A stretch of DNA of 19,753 bases, from positions 1 through 19,753 of the forward strand of contig JAFCEM010000007.1 in assembly GCA_017609145.1 (NCBI GenBank), read 5' to 3'. A program made the translations under genes and the position numbers. Source of the DNA: Candidatus Aenigmatarchaeota archaeon (GTDB lineage: Archaea; Aenigmatarchaeota; Aenigmatarchaeia; QMZP01). The notes below the pieces were generated by a model. It was not told where the DNA came from, ran no database searches, and saw only the letters and a program-made list of their open reading frames with translations. Below are positions 8,033-16,398 of this stretch, in pieces (the first letter of the stretch is position 1; each line of letters begins with the position of its first letter).

Positions 8033-8524
8033 TTATCTTTTTTTTATGATTTTGGCCGGTACACCCCCAATTATACAATAATCCGGAAAACTCTTTGTCA
8101 CAACAGCGCCGGCAGCTATTACACACCCTTTCCCTATATTCACACCTGCGGTTATCGTTGTGCCATGTCCTATCCAGACATCATCCCCGATACAAATAGC
8201 CCCCTTTTCAAATCCTTGTTCTATTATTGGTTTTTCTCTGTCATCAAATCTGTGATTGAAGGAAAAGATTCCAACTCTGGGTGAGATTCTTACATTATTA
8301 CCTATTTTTATGCCACCCCTTCCATGGATATAGCAGGATTCATTTATGGTGACATTATCACCAATTTCAATATTTTCCGCTTTTCTTATGACAACCGATT
8401 CAAATATCTCCAGATTCCTTCCACACCTCTTAAACAAACCTCTCCATATGCATCTGCGAACCTTTATTCCAATTGGCTCAGGCAGATATCTTGCCATATG
8501 CCCAAGCCCCAGCCGAACTCTCAT
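8033..8524 (-). CDS. hexapeptide-repeat O/N-acetyltransferase (maltose acetyltransferase-like)
   Basis: A 163-residue left-handed beta-helix acyltransferase. The hexapeptide repeats run from IEIGDNVTI (52-60) through IKIGNNVRI (72-80), ICIGDDVWIG and VNIGKGCVIAAGAVV to the family-ending IIGGVPAKII (151-160). The loop FSFNHRFDD (87-95) should carry the catalytic histidine (H91), which activates the acceptor for transfer from acetyl-CoA. There is no N-terminal Rossmann domain as in PglD/PerB, so O-acetylation is as likely as N-acetylation of the aminotransferase product. I chose the ATG at 8524: GGTGGGG lies six bases upstream, while the GTG at 8536 would overlap the preceding GT4. The gene follows the GT4 stop codon by one base and precedes the radical SAM gene in unit B. 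Confidence 0.88.
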   Translation of the reverse strand: MRVRLGLGHMARYLPEPIGIKVRRCIWRGLFKRCGRNLEIFESVVIRKAENIEIGDNVTINESCYIHGRGGIKIGNNVRISPRVGIFSFNHRFDDREKPIIEQGFEKGAICIGDDVWIGHGTTITAGVNIGKGCVIAAGAVVTKSFPDYCIIGGVPAKIIKKR

Positions 8525-8525
8525 A

Positions 8526-9728
8526 TTATACCCCACCGATTAATTTTTCATAAACCTTCATGGTTTCTTTCAACATCCTGCCGGAGTTGAATATATCTTC
8601 AGTCCTTTTTCTCCCTCTTGCCCCCATAGATTCTGCCAATTTCGGATCATCAAAAATCCTAATTACAGCATCCGCTATCTCTTCAGGATTTCTTGGTTTT
8701 ACCAAAAAACCAGTTTCATCATTTATAATACCCTCCGGGTTTGCACCCACATCGGTACACACAACCGGCGTTCTGGTAGCCATTGCTTCAAGAAGGACTT
8801 GAGCCAGGTCCTCTATAACAGGGGCCAGAATAAAGACATGCGCACTTTCATAATAGTCTTTTATCTTATCAGCGGATACGCTGTTAATGATTTTAACCGA
8901 GTCTTTAAGCCCGTTATTCGCTATCATAATCCTTAATTTTCTCCTGTAGAGCACAGAAGCTCTTCCTATTATCGTGAGTGTAGTGTTCGGGAACCTTTCC
9001 AGAATCTTGGGCATTGAATTCAATATATCAGTTACGCCCTTCCTTTCCATATTACTCCCAACATATAATATATTATTATTTTGATATTTCCCTTTGTATT
9101 TTCTGCCTCCAAATCCTTTAATATCAACACCCTTGTATATCACATCTATTTTTTCTTTTGGGACGTCCGCATTCCTGTTTACGCTTTTAGCAGTGTACCT
9201 GGTGTCTGATATCACTCTTGCTGCTCTTTTGATGTTTCTCTTATTCATAATCTTGGTGATGTTATAATGAAAATACCTGGGGATTATATCCGTGCAGAAA
9301 TAAGGGAACTTTAATATGTTCCATGAAGTTTCCAGCGAATAATAATCATTAGCCGAGATTATTACAGGGACGTTTTCGGTTATTTTTTTGTTCAAAAAAT
9401 ATGAATCATGCATATCAAGTATATGAAGCAGGTCATAATTCTCCAGTGAGAATTTCTTAAAAAACCCTCTAAGCCGCATACTAAAAAGTATTTTTATATC
9501 AAGAAAATTAGGCAGGATTTTATCGAGTATGCGACTTTGTTTTATTTTCAGCCTGTATATTTCCACATTGCCTGTTTTTTCATATATCTTGCCTCCGCGA
9601 ACCATTGGGGTTATTACAGTTATTTCGTGTCCTCTCTTCTCAAGTTCCCTGACAAGATTCAGCGCATATCTTCCCGGGCCAGAAATAACGTTTGGGGGAT
9701 ACTCATGTCCCACAATACAAAGTCGCAT
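8526..9728 (-). CDS. GT4-family glycosyltransferase
   Basis: A complete 400-residue GT-B glycosyltransferase. The acceptor half opens with MRLCIVGHEYPP and a glycine loop SGPGRYALNLVRELEKRGHE, a very typical GT4 start. The donor half has VIYKGVDIKGF (196-206), ILYVGSNMERKG (220-231), LTIIGRAS (251-258) and EDLAQVLLEAMATRTPVV (306-323), containing the E-x7-E pair E306/E314, then GFLVKPRNPEEIA. The usual G in GxP of the AMAxGTP motif is replaced (AMATRTP), a minor oddity. It sits four bases after the aminotransferase stop codon with GAGTGA upstream of its ATG, so it may transfer the sugar made by the epimerase/aminotransferase pair (inference from context). Confidence 0.9.
   Translation of the reverse strand: MRLCIVGHEYPPNVISGPGRYALNLVRELEKRGHEITVITPMVRGGKIYEKTGNVEIYRLKIKQSRILDKILPNFLDIKILFSMRLRGFFKKFSLENYDLLHILDMHDSYFLNKKITENVPVIISANDYYSLETSWNILKFPYFCTDIIPRYFHYNITKIMNKRNIKRAARVISDTRYTAKSVNRNADVPKEKIDVIYKGVDIKGFGGRKYKGKYQNNNILYVGSNMERKGVTDILNSMPKILERFPNTTLTIIGRASVLYRRKLRIMIANNGLKDSVKIINSVSADKIKDYYESAHVFILAPVIEDLAQVLLEAMATRTPVVCTDVGANPEGIINDETGFLVKPRNPEEIADAVIRIFDDPKLAESMGARGRKRTEDIFNSGRMLKETMKVYEKLIGGV
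8531..8537 (-). promoter_or_regulatory. Shine-Dalgarno-like site for the acetyltransferase
   Basis: GGTGGGG on the minus strand, six bases before the ATG at 8524, inside the last codons of the upstream GT4. It favours 8524 over the in-frame GTG at 8536. Confidence 0.5.
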
Positions 9729-9732
9729 AAAA

Positions 9733-10848
9733 TCACTCGCTTATCTTTTCAACCATATAATCAAGCTCTTCCCTCCTGAGTTGTGGATACATGGGAAGGG
9801 TAACTATGCTGTTTGAAAGCCTTTCTGTGTTTGGAAGGTCTCCAACACCCCAACCCATTGATGTATAATATGGTTGCAGATGTACCGGGGGGTCAAAATG
9901 TACATTGGCTCCTATACCTGCGCTTTTCAATCTGGACACAAAACTTAGTCTGTTAACAACTTGCGTATCGATTTTTATGGTATACATCTGATAAACATGT
10001 TTCATACCTTCGGTTTCAGTAGGTGTCTGAAGCCACTCTAACCCCCCAAGTCTTTTGTTTAGATACTGCGCATGATTTCTTCGTGCTTCGTTCATAACGT
10101 CAAGCTTTTTCAGTTGCACCACCCCAATTGCTGCCAGAATATCACACATCCTGAAGTTGTAGCCAGCAAGGGACGATGCCCTGAACCAGGGTCTGGCTTC
10201 CTTTTCCCTGCTCCATGTGCTGCTCATCATTCCATGACCCCGCATGGCTCTTATCTTTTCGGCCAGTTCATCATCATTGGTAGTCAGCATACCACCCTCG
10301 CCCGTTGTTCTGTTTTTTGTGGGAAAGAATGAGAAGCATCCAATATCAAATGAACCGGTTTTTCTCCCTTTGAATTCACCACCCAATGTTTCTGCAGAGT
10401 CTTCTATAACACGCAGCCCACACATTTCCGCGATTTCCATTATCTCGTCCATTTTGCAACTCTGTCCAGCGAAATGCACAGGCATTATGGCCACTGTTTT
10501 GTCTGTTATTTTTTTTCTGACATCCTCAGGGTCCAGATTGCATGTATCAAACTCTACCTCGGCAAACACGGGCTTGCACCCCGCTGTGACTATTGCATTG
10601 GCAGAGGCAGAGAATGTAAAACTCGGTACTATTATCTCACCTTCAAGCTCAAGCGCCTTTATTGCAAGAAAAAGTGCAGAAGTACAGGAATTCAATGAAA
10701 CTGCATTCTTGACACCAACGTAATTAGCGAATTCCTTCTCAAACTGCTCATTCTTAGCTCCATGCGCAAGCCATCCAGATTCCAATACTTCCCTCACAAG
10801 ATTAAGCTCATCTTCTCCAATATTCGGTATGCACAGAGGTATCTTCAT
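9733..10848 (-). CDS. DegT/DnrJ/EryC1/StrS-family PLP sugar aminotransferase
   Basis: A 371-residue fold-type I PLP enzyme of normal length. Hallmarks are SGWLAHGAKNEQFE near residues 24-37, SLNSCTSALFLAI (51-63), IIVPSFTFSASANAI (72-86), VIEDSAETLGG with D150 to contact the PLP ring nitrogen, and CFSFFPTKNRTTGEGGM, in which K178 is the Schiff-base lysine. The family transfers an amino group from glutamate to a keto-sugar nucleotide, giving for example perosamine, 4-amino-4,6-dideoxy or 3-amino sugars. The ketone precursor could come from the adjacent epimerase/dehydratase or from the GDP-mannose dehydratase at the right edge; the sequence does not decide. Its ATG overlaps the epimerase stop codon by four bases (ATGA), a sign of translational coupling, and GGTGAT precedes it. 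Confidence 0.93.
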   Translation of the reverse strand: MKIPLCIPNIGEDELNLVREVLESGWLAHGAKNEQFEKEFANYVGVKNAVSLNSCTSALFLAIKALELEGEIIVPSFTFSASANAIVTAGCKPVFAEVEFDTCNLDPEDVRKKITDKTVAIMPVHFAGQSCKMDEIMEIAEMCGLRVIEDSAETLGGEFKGRKTGSFDIGCFSFFPTKNRTTGEGGMLTTNDDELAEKIRAMRGHGMMSSTWSREKEARPWFRASSLAGYNFRMCDILAAIGVVQLKKLDVMNEARRNHAQYLNKRLGGLEWLQTPTETEGMKHVYQMYTIKIDTQVVNRLSFVSRLKSAGIGANVHFDPPVHLQPYYTSMGWGVGDLPNTERLSNSIVTLPMYPQLRREELDYMVEKISE

Positions 10849-11825
10849 TTAATCACCGGCTTGTTCTTTATTTCCAGATTAAATATTGGGGCATAGACAT
10901 TTATTATCCATTTAATATAATCCCTGATTCCATCCCTAAGATTGAATTCCGGTTTATATCCAAGCAGATTTTCTGCCTTGGTCAGGTCAAGCCTGCCACG
11001 ATTTATATCAATTGCACGGGCTCCGGTATCTACAATTTCAGCTGTGGGGATGAACCCCCTTATCATTTCAGCGAGTTCTTTGATTGAATGGTCAGTGCCT
11101 CCTGTTATATTGAATACCTCACCATCCGCTTTTTTGGAACCGGCAGCAAGGCATATTCCTTTGGCTATATCCTTAACATATGAGAAATCCCTTCTCTGTG
11201 TTCCTCCACCCTGAAGTCCCATTGGTATGCCCTGAAGCGCATTTTCAATAAAAACCTTGGCAACCCTTTTTTCCATATCTCCGGGACCATACACGGATGA
11301 TGTCCTGATTACAGAAACAGGCAGACCATAACTGCGGTAATAGCTTATTGCAATTCTGTCCGCTGCGGCTTTAGTAGCACCATATATGTCTTTCGGCTCA
11401 AGTGGATGGTTTTCGTCTGCCGGGGTGTATTGAAAATCGCCATAAGTTGATGATGTCGATATATAGACAAACTTTTCTATATCCAGAATCCTTGATGCTT
11501 CAAGCAGATTGAAAGAACCCGCAGTGTTTATTCTGAAGGCCAGGCTGGGGTTGCTGACAGCAGTTGGAATGAATGTTATTGCTGCGGTATGAATTATTTT
11601 TCTTATTTCATGTTTTTTGAGAATTTCAAATAAACCGGCAAAATCTGTTATGTCGCTGTTAATGAATTTTAGCTTGTTCTTAATATCAGGCATTCTTATC
11701 TTCTGAAGAAGTTCCAGGCCGCCCTGGCTGAAATTGTCAAAAATTATTACCCTTTCACCTTCTTCAAGCAAATATCTGCATATGTGCGAACCAATAAAAC
11801 CCACTCCACCAGTAACCAACACCAT
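10845..11825 (-). CDS. NAD-dependent nucleotide-sugar epimerase/dehydratase (extended SDR)
   Basis: A 326-residue extended short-chain dehydrogenase. The Rossmann glycine motif is GGVGFIG (6-12), with an acidic D30 that selects NAD. The catalytic residues are visible in STSSTYG (123-129) and Y148-G-A-T-K152. The late motif GGGTQRRDFSYVKDIA (206-221) is typical of UDP-glucose/GlcNAc 4-epimerase-like enzymes that bind a nucleotide sugar. Exact activity (4-epimerase, dehydratase or reductase) cannot be fixed by eye; there is no clear marker for dTDP-glucose 4,6-dehydratase. It is the first gene of unit B, with its own TATA box and a very short leader, and is followed by the aminotransferase with a 4-base overlap. 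Together they likely make an amino-sugar nucleotide. Confidence 0.9.
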   Translation of the reverse strand: MVLVTGGVGFIGSHICRYLLEEGERVIIFDNFSQGGLELLQKIRMPDIKNKLKFINSDITDFAGLFEILKKHEIRKIIHTAAITFIPTAVSNPSLAFRINTAGSFNLLEASRILDIEKFVYISTSSTYGDFQYTPADENHPLEPKDIYGATKAAADRIAISYYRSYGLPVSVIRTSSVYGPGDMEKRVAKVFIENALQGIPMGLQGGGTQRRDFSYVKDIAKGICLAAGSKKADGEVFNITGGTDHSIKELAEMIRGFIPTAEIVDTGARAIDINRGRLDLTKAENLLGYKPEFNLRDGIRDYIKWIINVYAPIFNLEIKNKPVIK

Positions 11826-11857
11826 AAATATCAGCTAATAAAACTCACTAGGCAATA

Positions 11858-11870
11858 AATATAAAGCTTT
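11858..11870 (-). promoter_or_regulatory. archaeal TATA/BRE promoter of unit B
   Basis: On the minus strand the 63-base gap between the radical SAM gene ending at 11889 and the epimerase contains AAAGCTTTATATT. The TATA centre is about 37 bases before the ATG at 11825, predicting a leader of about ten bases. The AAGC-TTTATA core closely matches the promoter at 14765-14780. Confidence 0.65.
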
Positions 11871-11888
11871 TCCATAGACGTGCCCAAA

Positions 11889-13331
11889 TCATTTCTTATA
11901 ATAGAAAATTCTTGAAAGCACGGATTTGATGCCCCTTGCCACCCTTCTTGCATCATTTCTGTTTTTGACCCTCTTCAAATTCTGCCATATTATCCTTGGT
12001 GACGTATAATAGCTTATGTAGGCCTTCCTGATTATACCTTCTAGGTCTTTTTTGGAAAGGTTCTCCGTCTTCACTATCGCTCCGTGAGTGCCATCGAGCT
12101 CTGACCAGTCATTTATCTGCAGCAGACCCTTGTTTTTTGCCTCCTCGAAAAACTCGGTTCCGGGGAAAGGCGCTGCCAGTGTGAATTGTACCCAATCAGC
12201 CCCCAGTTTTTTAGCAAAGTCAAGGGTTTCTTTCACGGTCTCTCTGCTTTCCTGTGGCAGGCCGAAAATAAAAGAACCACCCACAACCAACCCAACTTTT
12301 TTGGTGAGCGCAACCGCCCTTTTCATACTTTCCCTGGTAGTATTTTTTTTCATCAACTGCAGCATCCGGTTAGAGCCGGATTCGAATCCATAGAATATCT
12401 GGTAACACCCTGCCCTTTTCATCAGATGCAACGTTTCCTCATCAACAACATCCACCCTTCCCATACAATGCCATTTAATCTTTATTCCGCGAGCGATAAT
12501 CTCATTGCATATACCGCGCACCTTTTCCTTATTTATCGTGAATTCATCATCGTCAAAGAATATTTCGTCTATATTTTCTTCCCTTATCAGCATCTCAATT
12601 TCATCAACCACCTTTTCAGATGACCTCATCCTGTACTGGTGGGAAAATATCGTATTCGGCCAAAGGCAGTATGTACATTGAAAAGGACATCCCCTGCTCG
12701 AGATAAGAAGACCAGTCTTTTCCCCACAGTAGAACGCCTGCTGGTAATCCTCTATTTTGAAATCTTCCCTGTCCGGCAGGGGAAGTTCATCAAGATTCTG
12801 TATCCTTTCCCTTTCGGGATTGATAACGGTCTTGCCGTTGCTGTCCCTGTAGGTTAATCCATTTATTTTTTCCAGACTATCCCCCTTCTTTAAAGCAATA
12901 CAAATATCCCTTGATGTATATTCAAATTCCCCACGTATGCATGCGTCAACAAAATCGTTTTTGTCTATTATTTCTTTATGAAAATAGGTTGTGTGCGGAC
13001 CGCAAAAAGCAAGGAAAACACCATTCACAGCCTTTTTTATTTCTTTTGCAGTCTTTATGTCGTGTTCTATGGATGGCGTTGAAACCTCCATTATCAACAC
13101 CCTGGGATTGAACCTTTTTATTTCCCTTACAAAATCAGGTATTTCCATATCCTTCTGTACGGCATCTATACCCTTCACATCAAAACCATTCTTTTTGAGC
13201 ACAGCTGTTGTATAAGCAAGATATATTGGGAATGCCAGTTTCTTGTCTCCCCTTCTGTGGGGCCATCTGACATTGCTTCTGGCGCCATAGCCCTCACCCG
13301 GCCACGGAGGATTTGCAACTATAACCTTCAT
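11889..13331 (-). CDS. B12-binding-type radical SAM enzyme, copy 2
   Basis: A 480-residue protein from the preferred ATG. The N-terminal cobalamin-type Rossmann domain (1-150) opens with VIVANPPWPGEG and has AFCGPHTTYF (108-117), without a D-x-H-x2-G motif. A linker NLDELPLPDRE (179-189) leads into the radical SAM domain, LISSRGCPFQCTYC, with cluster ligands C215, C219 and C222, FFDDDEFTI at 258-266, then GFESGS and FIFGLP. The tail has YISYYTSPRIIW, where the other copies have FYFR. AAAGGAG lies eight bases before the ATG at 13331; the GTG at 13340 has no such site and would overlap the preceding gene. It is the second of a tandem radical SAM pair, the upstream gene being copy 3. Reaction and substrate are unknown; sugar or lipid modification is inferred from context. 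Confidence 0.9.
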   Translation of the reverse strand: MKVIVANPPWPGEGYGARSNVRWPHRRGDKKLAFPIYLAYTTAVLKKNGFDVKGIDAVQKDMEIPDFVREIKRFNPRVLIMEVSTPSIEHDIKTAKEIKKAVNGVFLAFCGPHTTYFHKEIIDKNDFVDACIRGEFEYTSRDICIALKKGDSLEKINGLTYRDSNGKTVINPERERIQNLDELPLPDREDFKIEDYQQAFYCGEKTGLLISSRGCPFQCTYCLWPNTIFSHQYRMRSSEKVVDEIEMLIREENIDEIFFDDDEFTINKEKVRGICNEIIARGIKIKWHCMGRVDVVDEETLHLMKRAGCYQIFYGFESGSNRMLQLMKKNTTRESMKRAVALTKKVGLVVGGSFIFGLPQESRETVKETLDFAKKLGADWVQFTLAAPFPGTEFFEEAKNKGLLQINDWSELDGTHGAIVKTENLSKKDLEGIIRKAYISYYTSPRIIWQNLKRVKNRNDARRVARGIKSVLSRIFYYKK

Positions 13332-13336
13332 GTTAT

Positions 13337-14746
13337 TCACTCCTTTCTGGAAAATGACAGAGGGCTCACATTACCACCAAATAGCTGGCGAATACCCCTT
13401 GCTCTTGTTAGCATATCTTGGACAGAGTGCATCCTTCTGATCTGGGTAAGGAAATACCCCGCCCTGAAATAAAACTTGAACAGGAATTTTCTTTGCAATT
13501 CTCTTACAACCTCAGGTGTAAAATCCTTTGTCCTTATTACCCCGTTCCACATGTAGTCAATCTTTTCCCAATCTTTTATGTCTATTTCTCCAAGTTCTTC
13601 CGCGATGTCAATTATTTCAGTGCCCGGGAGCGGTGTAGTTATCGCCACCTGAATAGAATCTGGTTTTATACGCTTTGCGAACAAGAGGCTCTGATGAATA
13701 TCGTGGATTGTCTCTCCGGGGGTTCCTACCATAAAAGTTGCCTGTGTGACTATACCAGCCCTGGAGGCAAGCCTGAATGCCCTCTCCACCTGATTTAGAC
13801 TGATTCTTTTCTTAAGATATTTGTCAAGAACATACTGTGAGCCACTTTCAACACCAAACGATATGAACCTGCATCCGCCCTTTTTCATCTCCTTTAAAAG
13901 CTCGGCGCTCACAAGATTAACCCTGGTGTTGCACCCGAAACCGAGCTCAATTCCTCGTTCCTTCATGCCATACATTATCCCCATTACCCATTTTTTGTCA
14001 ACAGTGAAAGAGTCATCATTTATCCAGAGACCCCTAATCTTGTATCTGGTTACCAGTTCCTCGATTTCATCGACGATATTCTCGGGGCTTCTTTTTCTCA
14101 CCTTCTTTCCATGTATTAATCGGGCCGCGCAGAACGTGCATGAATAAGGACATCCTCTGCTTGTTATTATAGTGGTACTGGGTCTCGGCACTGTCCAGCT
14201 GGACCTTCCTATGGAAGCCCCCAAATATTTTTTCATGTCAAGCAGATCCCTTGCCGGAAAAGGCAGAGCATCCAGGTTCTCTATGGGCTCGCGGCACCCT
14301 GTTGTTTTTATTGCACCATTTTCTTTGTAGTATATGCCTTTGACTGTTTCCAGAGGATTTCTATTCTCAAGCGCTTTTACGAGCTCTACCATGGTGAGCT
14401 CACCCTCACCCACGACTACTATGTCGATATCATAATTATTCATCATGTCTTCTGGCATAACGCTCGGGTGAGGCCCACCGGCAACTGTTTTGATGTTGCG
14501 GTCAAATTCTCTTATCTGTTTAATTAGTTCCTTCACATCCCTCAGATTTCTGGTCATTATGGTGAACGCGATTATATCAGGACGGTATGATTTCACTTTT
14601 TTCATGAAATCTTCCTTTGTTCTGAACGTGCCATCAAAAAGCTCCATTTTAAGGCCTGCCTTTCTCATGCTTGCTGCTATATAAACAAGGCCCAGCGGCG
14701 GACTGCTGTATGGAAAAAAGCGGGGATAGACAAGAAGGGTTTTCAT
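13337..14746 (-). CDS. B12-binding-type radical SAM enzyme, copy 3
   Basis: A 469-residue protein counted from the ATG at 14746. An in-frame ATG exists at 14845, but it would run through a clear TATA box and the end of the upstream gene, and the extra 33 residues are unlike the family. The B12-type domain starts LLVYPRFFPYSSPPLGLVYIA, with AGGPHPSVMP at 89-98 and VVGEGE at 111-116. The radical SAM domain begins ITSRGCPYSCTFC (C199, C203, C206), followed by LWINDDSFTV, FGVESGS, FMVGTPGET and TTPLPGTE. The C-terminal part contains FKFYFRAGYF. It is the first gene of a tandem pair with copy 2, transcribed from a leaderless promoter although it also lies just downstream of a GT39-like gene. No D-x-H-x2-G motif is visible. 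The substrate is unknown. Confidence 0.9.
   Translation of the reverse strand: MKTLLVYPRFFPYSSPPLGLVYIAASMRKAGLKMELFDGTFRTKEDFMKKVKSYRPDIIAFTIMTRNLRDVKELIKQIREFDRNIKTVAGGPHPSVMPEDMMNNYDIDIVVVGEGELTMVELVKALENRNPLETVKGIYYKENGAIKTTGCREPIENLDALPFPARDLLDMKKYLGASIGRSSWTVPRPSTTIITSRGCPYSCTFCAARLIHGKKVRKRSPENIVDEIEELVTRYKIRGLWINDDSFTVDKKWVMGIMYGMKERGIELGFGCNTRVNLVSAELLKEMKKGGCRFISFGVESGSQYVLDKYLKKRISLNQVERAFRLASRAGIVTQATFMVGTPGETIHDIHQSLLFAKRIKPDSIQVAITTPLPGTEIIDIAEELGEIDIKDWEKIDYMWNGVIRTKDFTPEVVRELQRKFLFKFYFRAGYFLTQIRRMHSVQDMLTRARGIRQLFGGNVSPLSFSRKE
13340..13346 (-). promoter_or_regulatory. Shine-Dalgarno site of radical SAM copy 2
   Basis: AAAGGAG on the minus strand, eight bases before the ATG at 13331 and overlapping the last codons of copy 3. 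It fixes the start and suggests the tandem pair is translated from one transcript. Confidence 0.65.
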
Positions 14747-14764
14747 AACTATTCGTTTTAGAGA

Positions 14765-14780
14765 AAATATATAAAAGCTT
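14765..14780 (-). promoter_or_regulatory. leaderless archaeal promoter of the radical SAM pair
   Basis: The minus strand reads AAGCTTTTATATATTT, a textbook BRE-like plus TATA element. Its centre is about 26 bases before the ATG at 14746, so transcription should begin at or beside the start codon. There is no Shine-Dalgarno site. Confidence 0.75.
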
Positions 14781-14792
14781 GCCCAAATCAGA

Positions 14793-16358
14793 CTAATGAA
14801 TAATTTTATAGATAAATATCCTGTTGTATGGTTCGTTGCCTTCAATTATATTCAGAAGCTTAAATTCCTTGTTATTCTCAAGATAATTAATACCATAATC
14901 ATAACTGTTCTTGTTCCTTAATGCCTTTTCATGTAGGATAACATAATCCGGATTTGGGTGCTCAACACCAAACTCCTCCCACAATTCAGCGCTCTGATAA
15001 TAAGAAAAATCCCCATTGATAGCTCTGGCGATATTCTCCTGCTTCTCAGGCATATACATTACATATATTTTTCTTTCAGTATCAAGCCTTGCAAATTCAA
15101 ACATCTGCGGCTGGCCCCATGTAGTGAGCACTGTGGTGGGCTCTTCTGTATTTTCTATGATAAAGGATGCTGCCTTATCCAGATTTGGAATATCATAGAA
15201 CGGGTTTGCCCCCAAATACGAATAGCTCTGTGCAGCAGCAAGAAGAATAATCACACCCACCACGACAGTTTTCAACCACCTGCCGCCTATCCATTCACCT
15301 ATATTGACTAAAGCATAAAATGCGGTGATGACCACAAGAGGAACTATTGGGAGAAGGAATCTCGGGTCAGGCATATTAGCAATTATGTTGCTTGTGTAAA
15401 ACCAGAAAAAGAAAGCCATGCTAAGAAGGAAGAGCTTGTCTATTACCATTCTCTTTCTCAATAAAAGAATGAGTCCTAACACAAAAAAAGGCACAAGAAA
15501 CCATTGGCTGAATATCACACCCAAAGAATTCTGTACGATTTCAGGATTTGTTATCAATAGGCTTTCAGGTATATTTGTGCCCGATGGTCGGTTCCAGTGC
15601 CCAAGAAAAACATCAGAAATACCCGCTGAGTGTAATACACCTAACTGAATAATGAGTGGAGAGATGAACACAATAAAGATTAACAATGCTTTGATGAAAT
15701 TTTTTCCCTGCTCACGGAAAAGATAAATCTTTCTTTCCCAAATCATGGTAAGCAATAATGGAACGAAAACCAAAACCATTGGAATCTTTGTGATAACACC
15801 CAAACCAATACTGATTGCAGTATAATAGAGATATCTTTTCTGTTCTGTTTTCAGAAACATTGTAAAAAAATACATGCTTGCCACAAGGAATAATGTAAGA
15901 CCTATGTCAAGCGCGTTGCTGGAGGAAAATAAAAAAACTACAGGGTGCAATGCTGTTAGAATCACACATAATATGGGCATATAACGGTTTCCCCTGCTGT
16001 ACAGCTTGGCGAGCTTGAATACGAAAAACAGCATAATCAGTGATTCAATTATTGCAAAAATTCTTGTGGTTAATATGCTTGGTCCCAGAAGCGAATATAT
16101 GCCACTTACACACAAAGCATTCATGGGAGGATAGGATGCCAGAACAGCAAAAAATTTATAATGGCTATGATAGCTTACAGAATAATTAACTATATCAGTT
16201 GGCTGGTCTTTAATCACATTGTAAATGAACAGTGCCGGGTTTGCGTGGTGAGCTTCATCCCAGAAAAATCCCCGGTTTGCTGCTGAAACTAACAGACAAA
16301 CACCTATCATAACCAGCACGAGAATTAGCAGCCTATTGTCCTTTGATCCCATAGTCAT
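14793..16358 (-). CDS. GT39/ArnT-like membrane glycosyltransferase
   Basis: A 521-residue GT-C membrane protein with about ten to eleven helices over residues 8-390 and a C-terminal extracytoplasmic domain of about 130 residues (DTERKIYVMYMPEK region). The first outer loop has NRGFFWDEAHHANPALF, with the canonical catalytic D34-E35 pair of the PMT_2/ArnT family. It should transfer a sugar from a polyprenyl-phosphate donor to a lipid, glycan or protein acceptor on the outer face. It is the first gene of unit C, driven from a promoter shared with the divergent radical SAM gene. The ATG at 16358 is followed by another at 16352; both are possible starts. It ends 46 bases before the radical SAM pair, which has its own promoter. 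Confidence 0.85.
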   Translation of the reverse strand: MTMGSKDNRLLILVLVMIGVCLLVSAANRGFFWDEAHHANPALFIYNVIKDQPTDIVNYSVSYHSHYKFFAVLASYPPMNALCVSGIYSLLGPSILTTRIFAIIESLIMLFFVFKLAKLYSRGNRYMPILCVILTALHPVVFLFSSSNALDIGLTLFLVASMYFFTMFLKTEQKRYLYYTAISIGLGVITKIPMVLVFVPLLLTMIWERKIYLFREQGKNFIKALLIFIVFISPLIIQLGVLHSAGISDVFLGHWNRPSGTNIPESLLITNPEIVQNSLGVIFSQWFLVPFFVLGLILLLRKRMVIDKLFLLSMAFFFWFYTSNIIANMPDPRFLLPIVPLVVITAFYALVNIGEWIGGRWLKTVVVGVIILLAAAQSYSYLGANPFYDIPNLDKAASFIIENTEEPTTVLTTWGQPQMFEFARLDTERKIYVMYMPEKQENIARAINGDFSYYQSAELWEEFGVEHPNPDYVILHEKALRNKNSYDYGINYLENNKEFKLLNIIEGNEPYNRIFIYKIIH

Positions 16359-16387
16359 AGAGTTATTTGAGTAGAAACGAATTTAAA

Positions 16388-16398
16388 CTTATAAAATT
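16388..16398. promoter_or_regulatory. divergent promoter with one near-symmetric TATA element
   Basis: The 56-base gap between the GT39-like gene (minus) and the fourth radical SAM gene (plus) contains one good TATA element, CTTATAAAATT, which reads AATTTTATAAG on the other strand. On the plus strand its centre is 23-26 bases before the two ATGs at 16415/16418, a leaderless spacing. On the minus strand it is about 35 bases before the ATG at 16358, giving a leader of about eight bases. It may serve both directions. Confidence 0.6.

Noticed and set aside
10244..10723. 159-residue open frame on the plus strand
   Set aside because: It lies entirely antisense to the aminotransferase, which has a complete set of PLP motifs; the plus-strand translation has no recognisable domain and no promoter.
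12186..12623. 145-residue plus-strand open frame
   Set aside because: Antisense to radical SAM copy 2; low-complexity Phe/His-rich translation typical of a shadow frame.
14747..14845. 33-residue N-terminal extension of radical SAM copy 3
   Set aside because: The extension would read through a strong TATA box and overlap the upstream GT39-like gene; the family start MKTLLVYP at 14746 fits a leaderless transcript.
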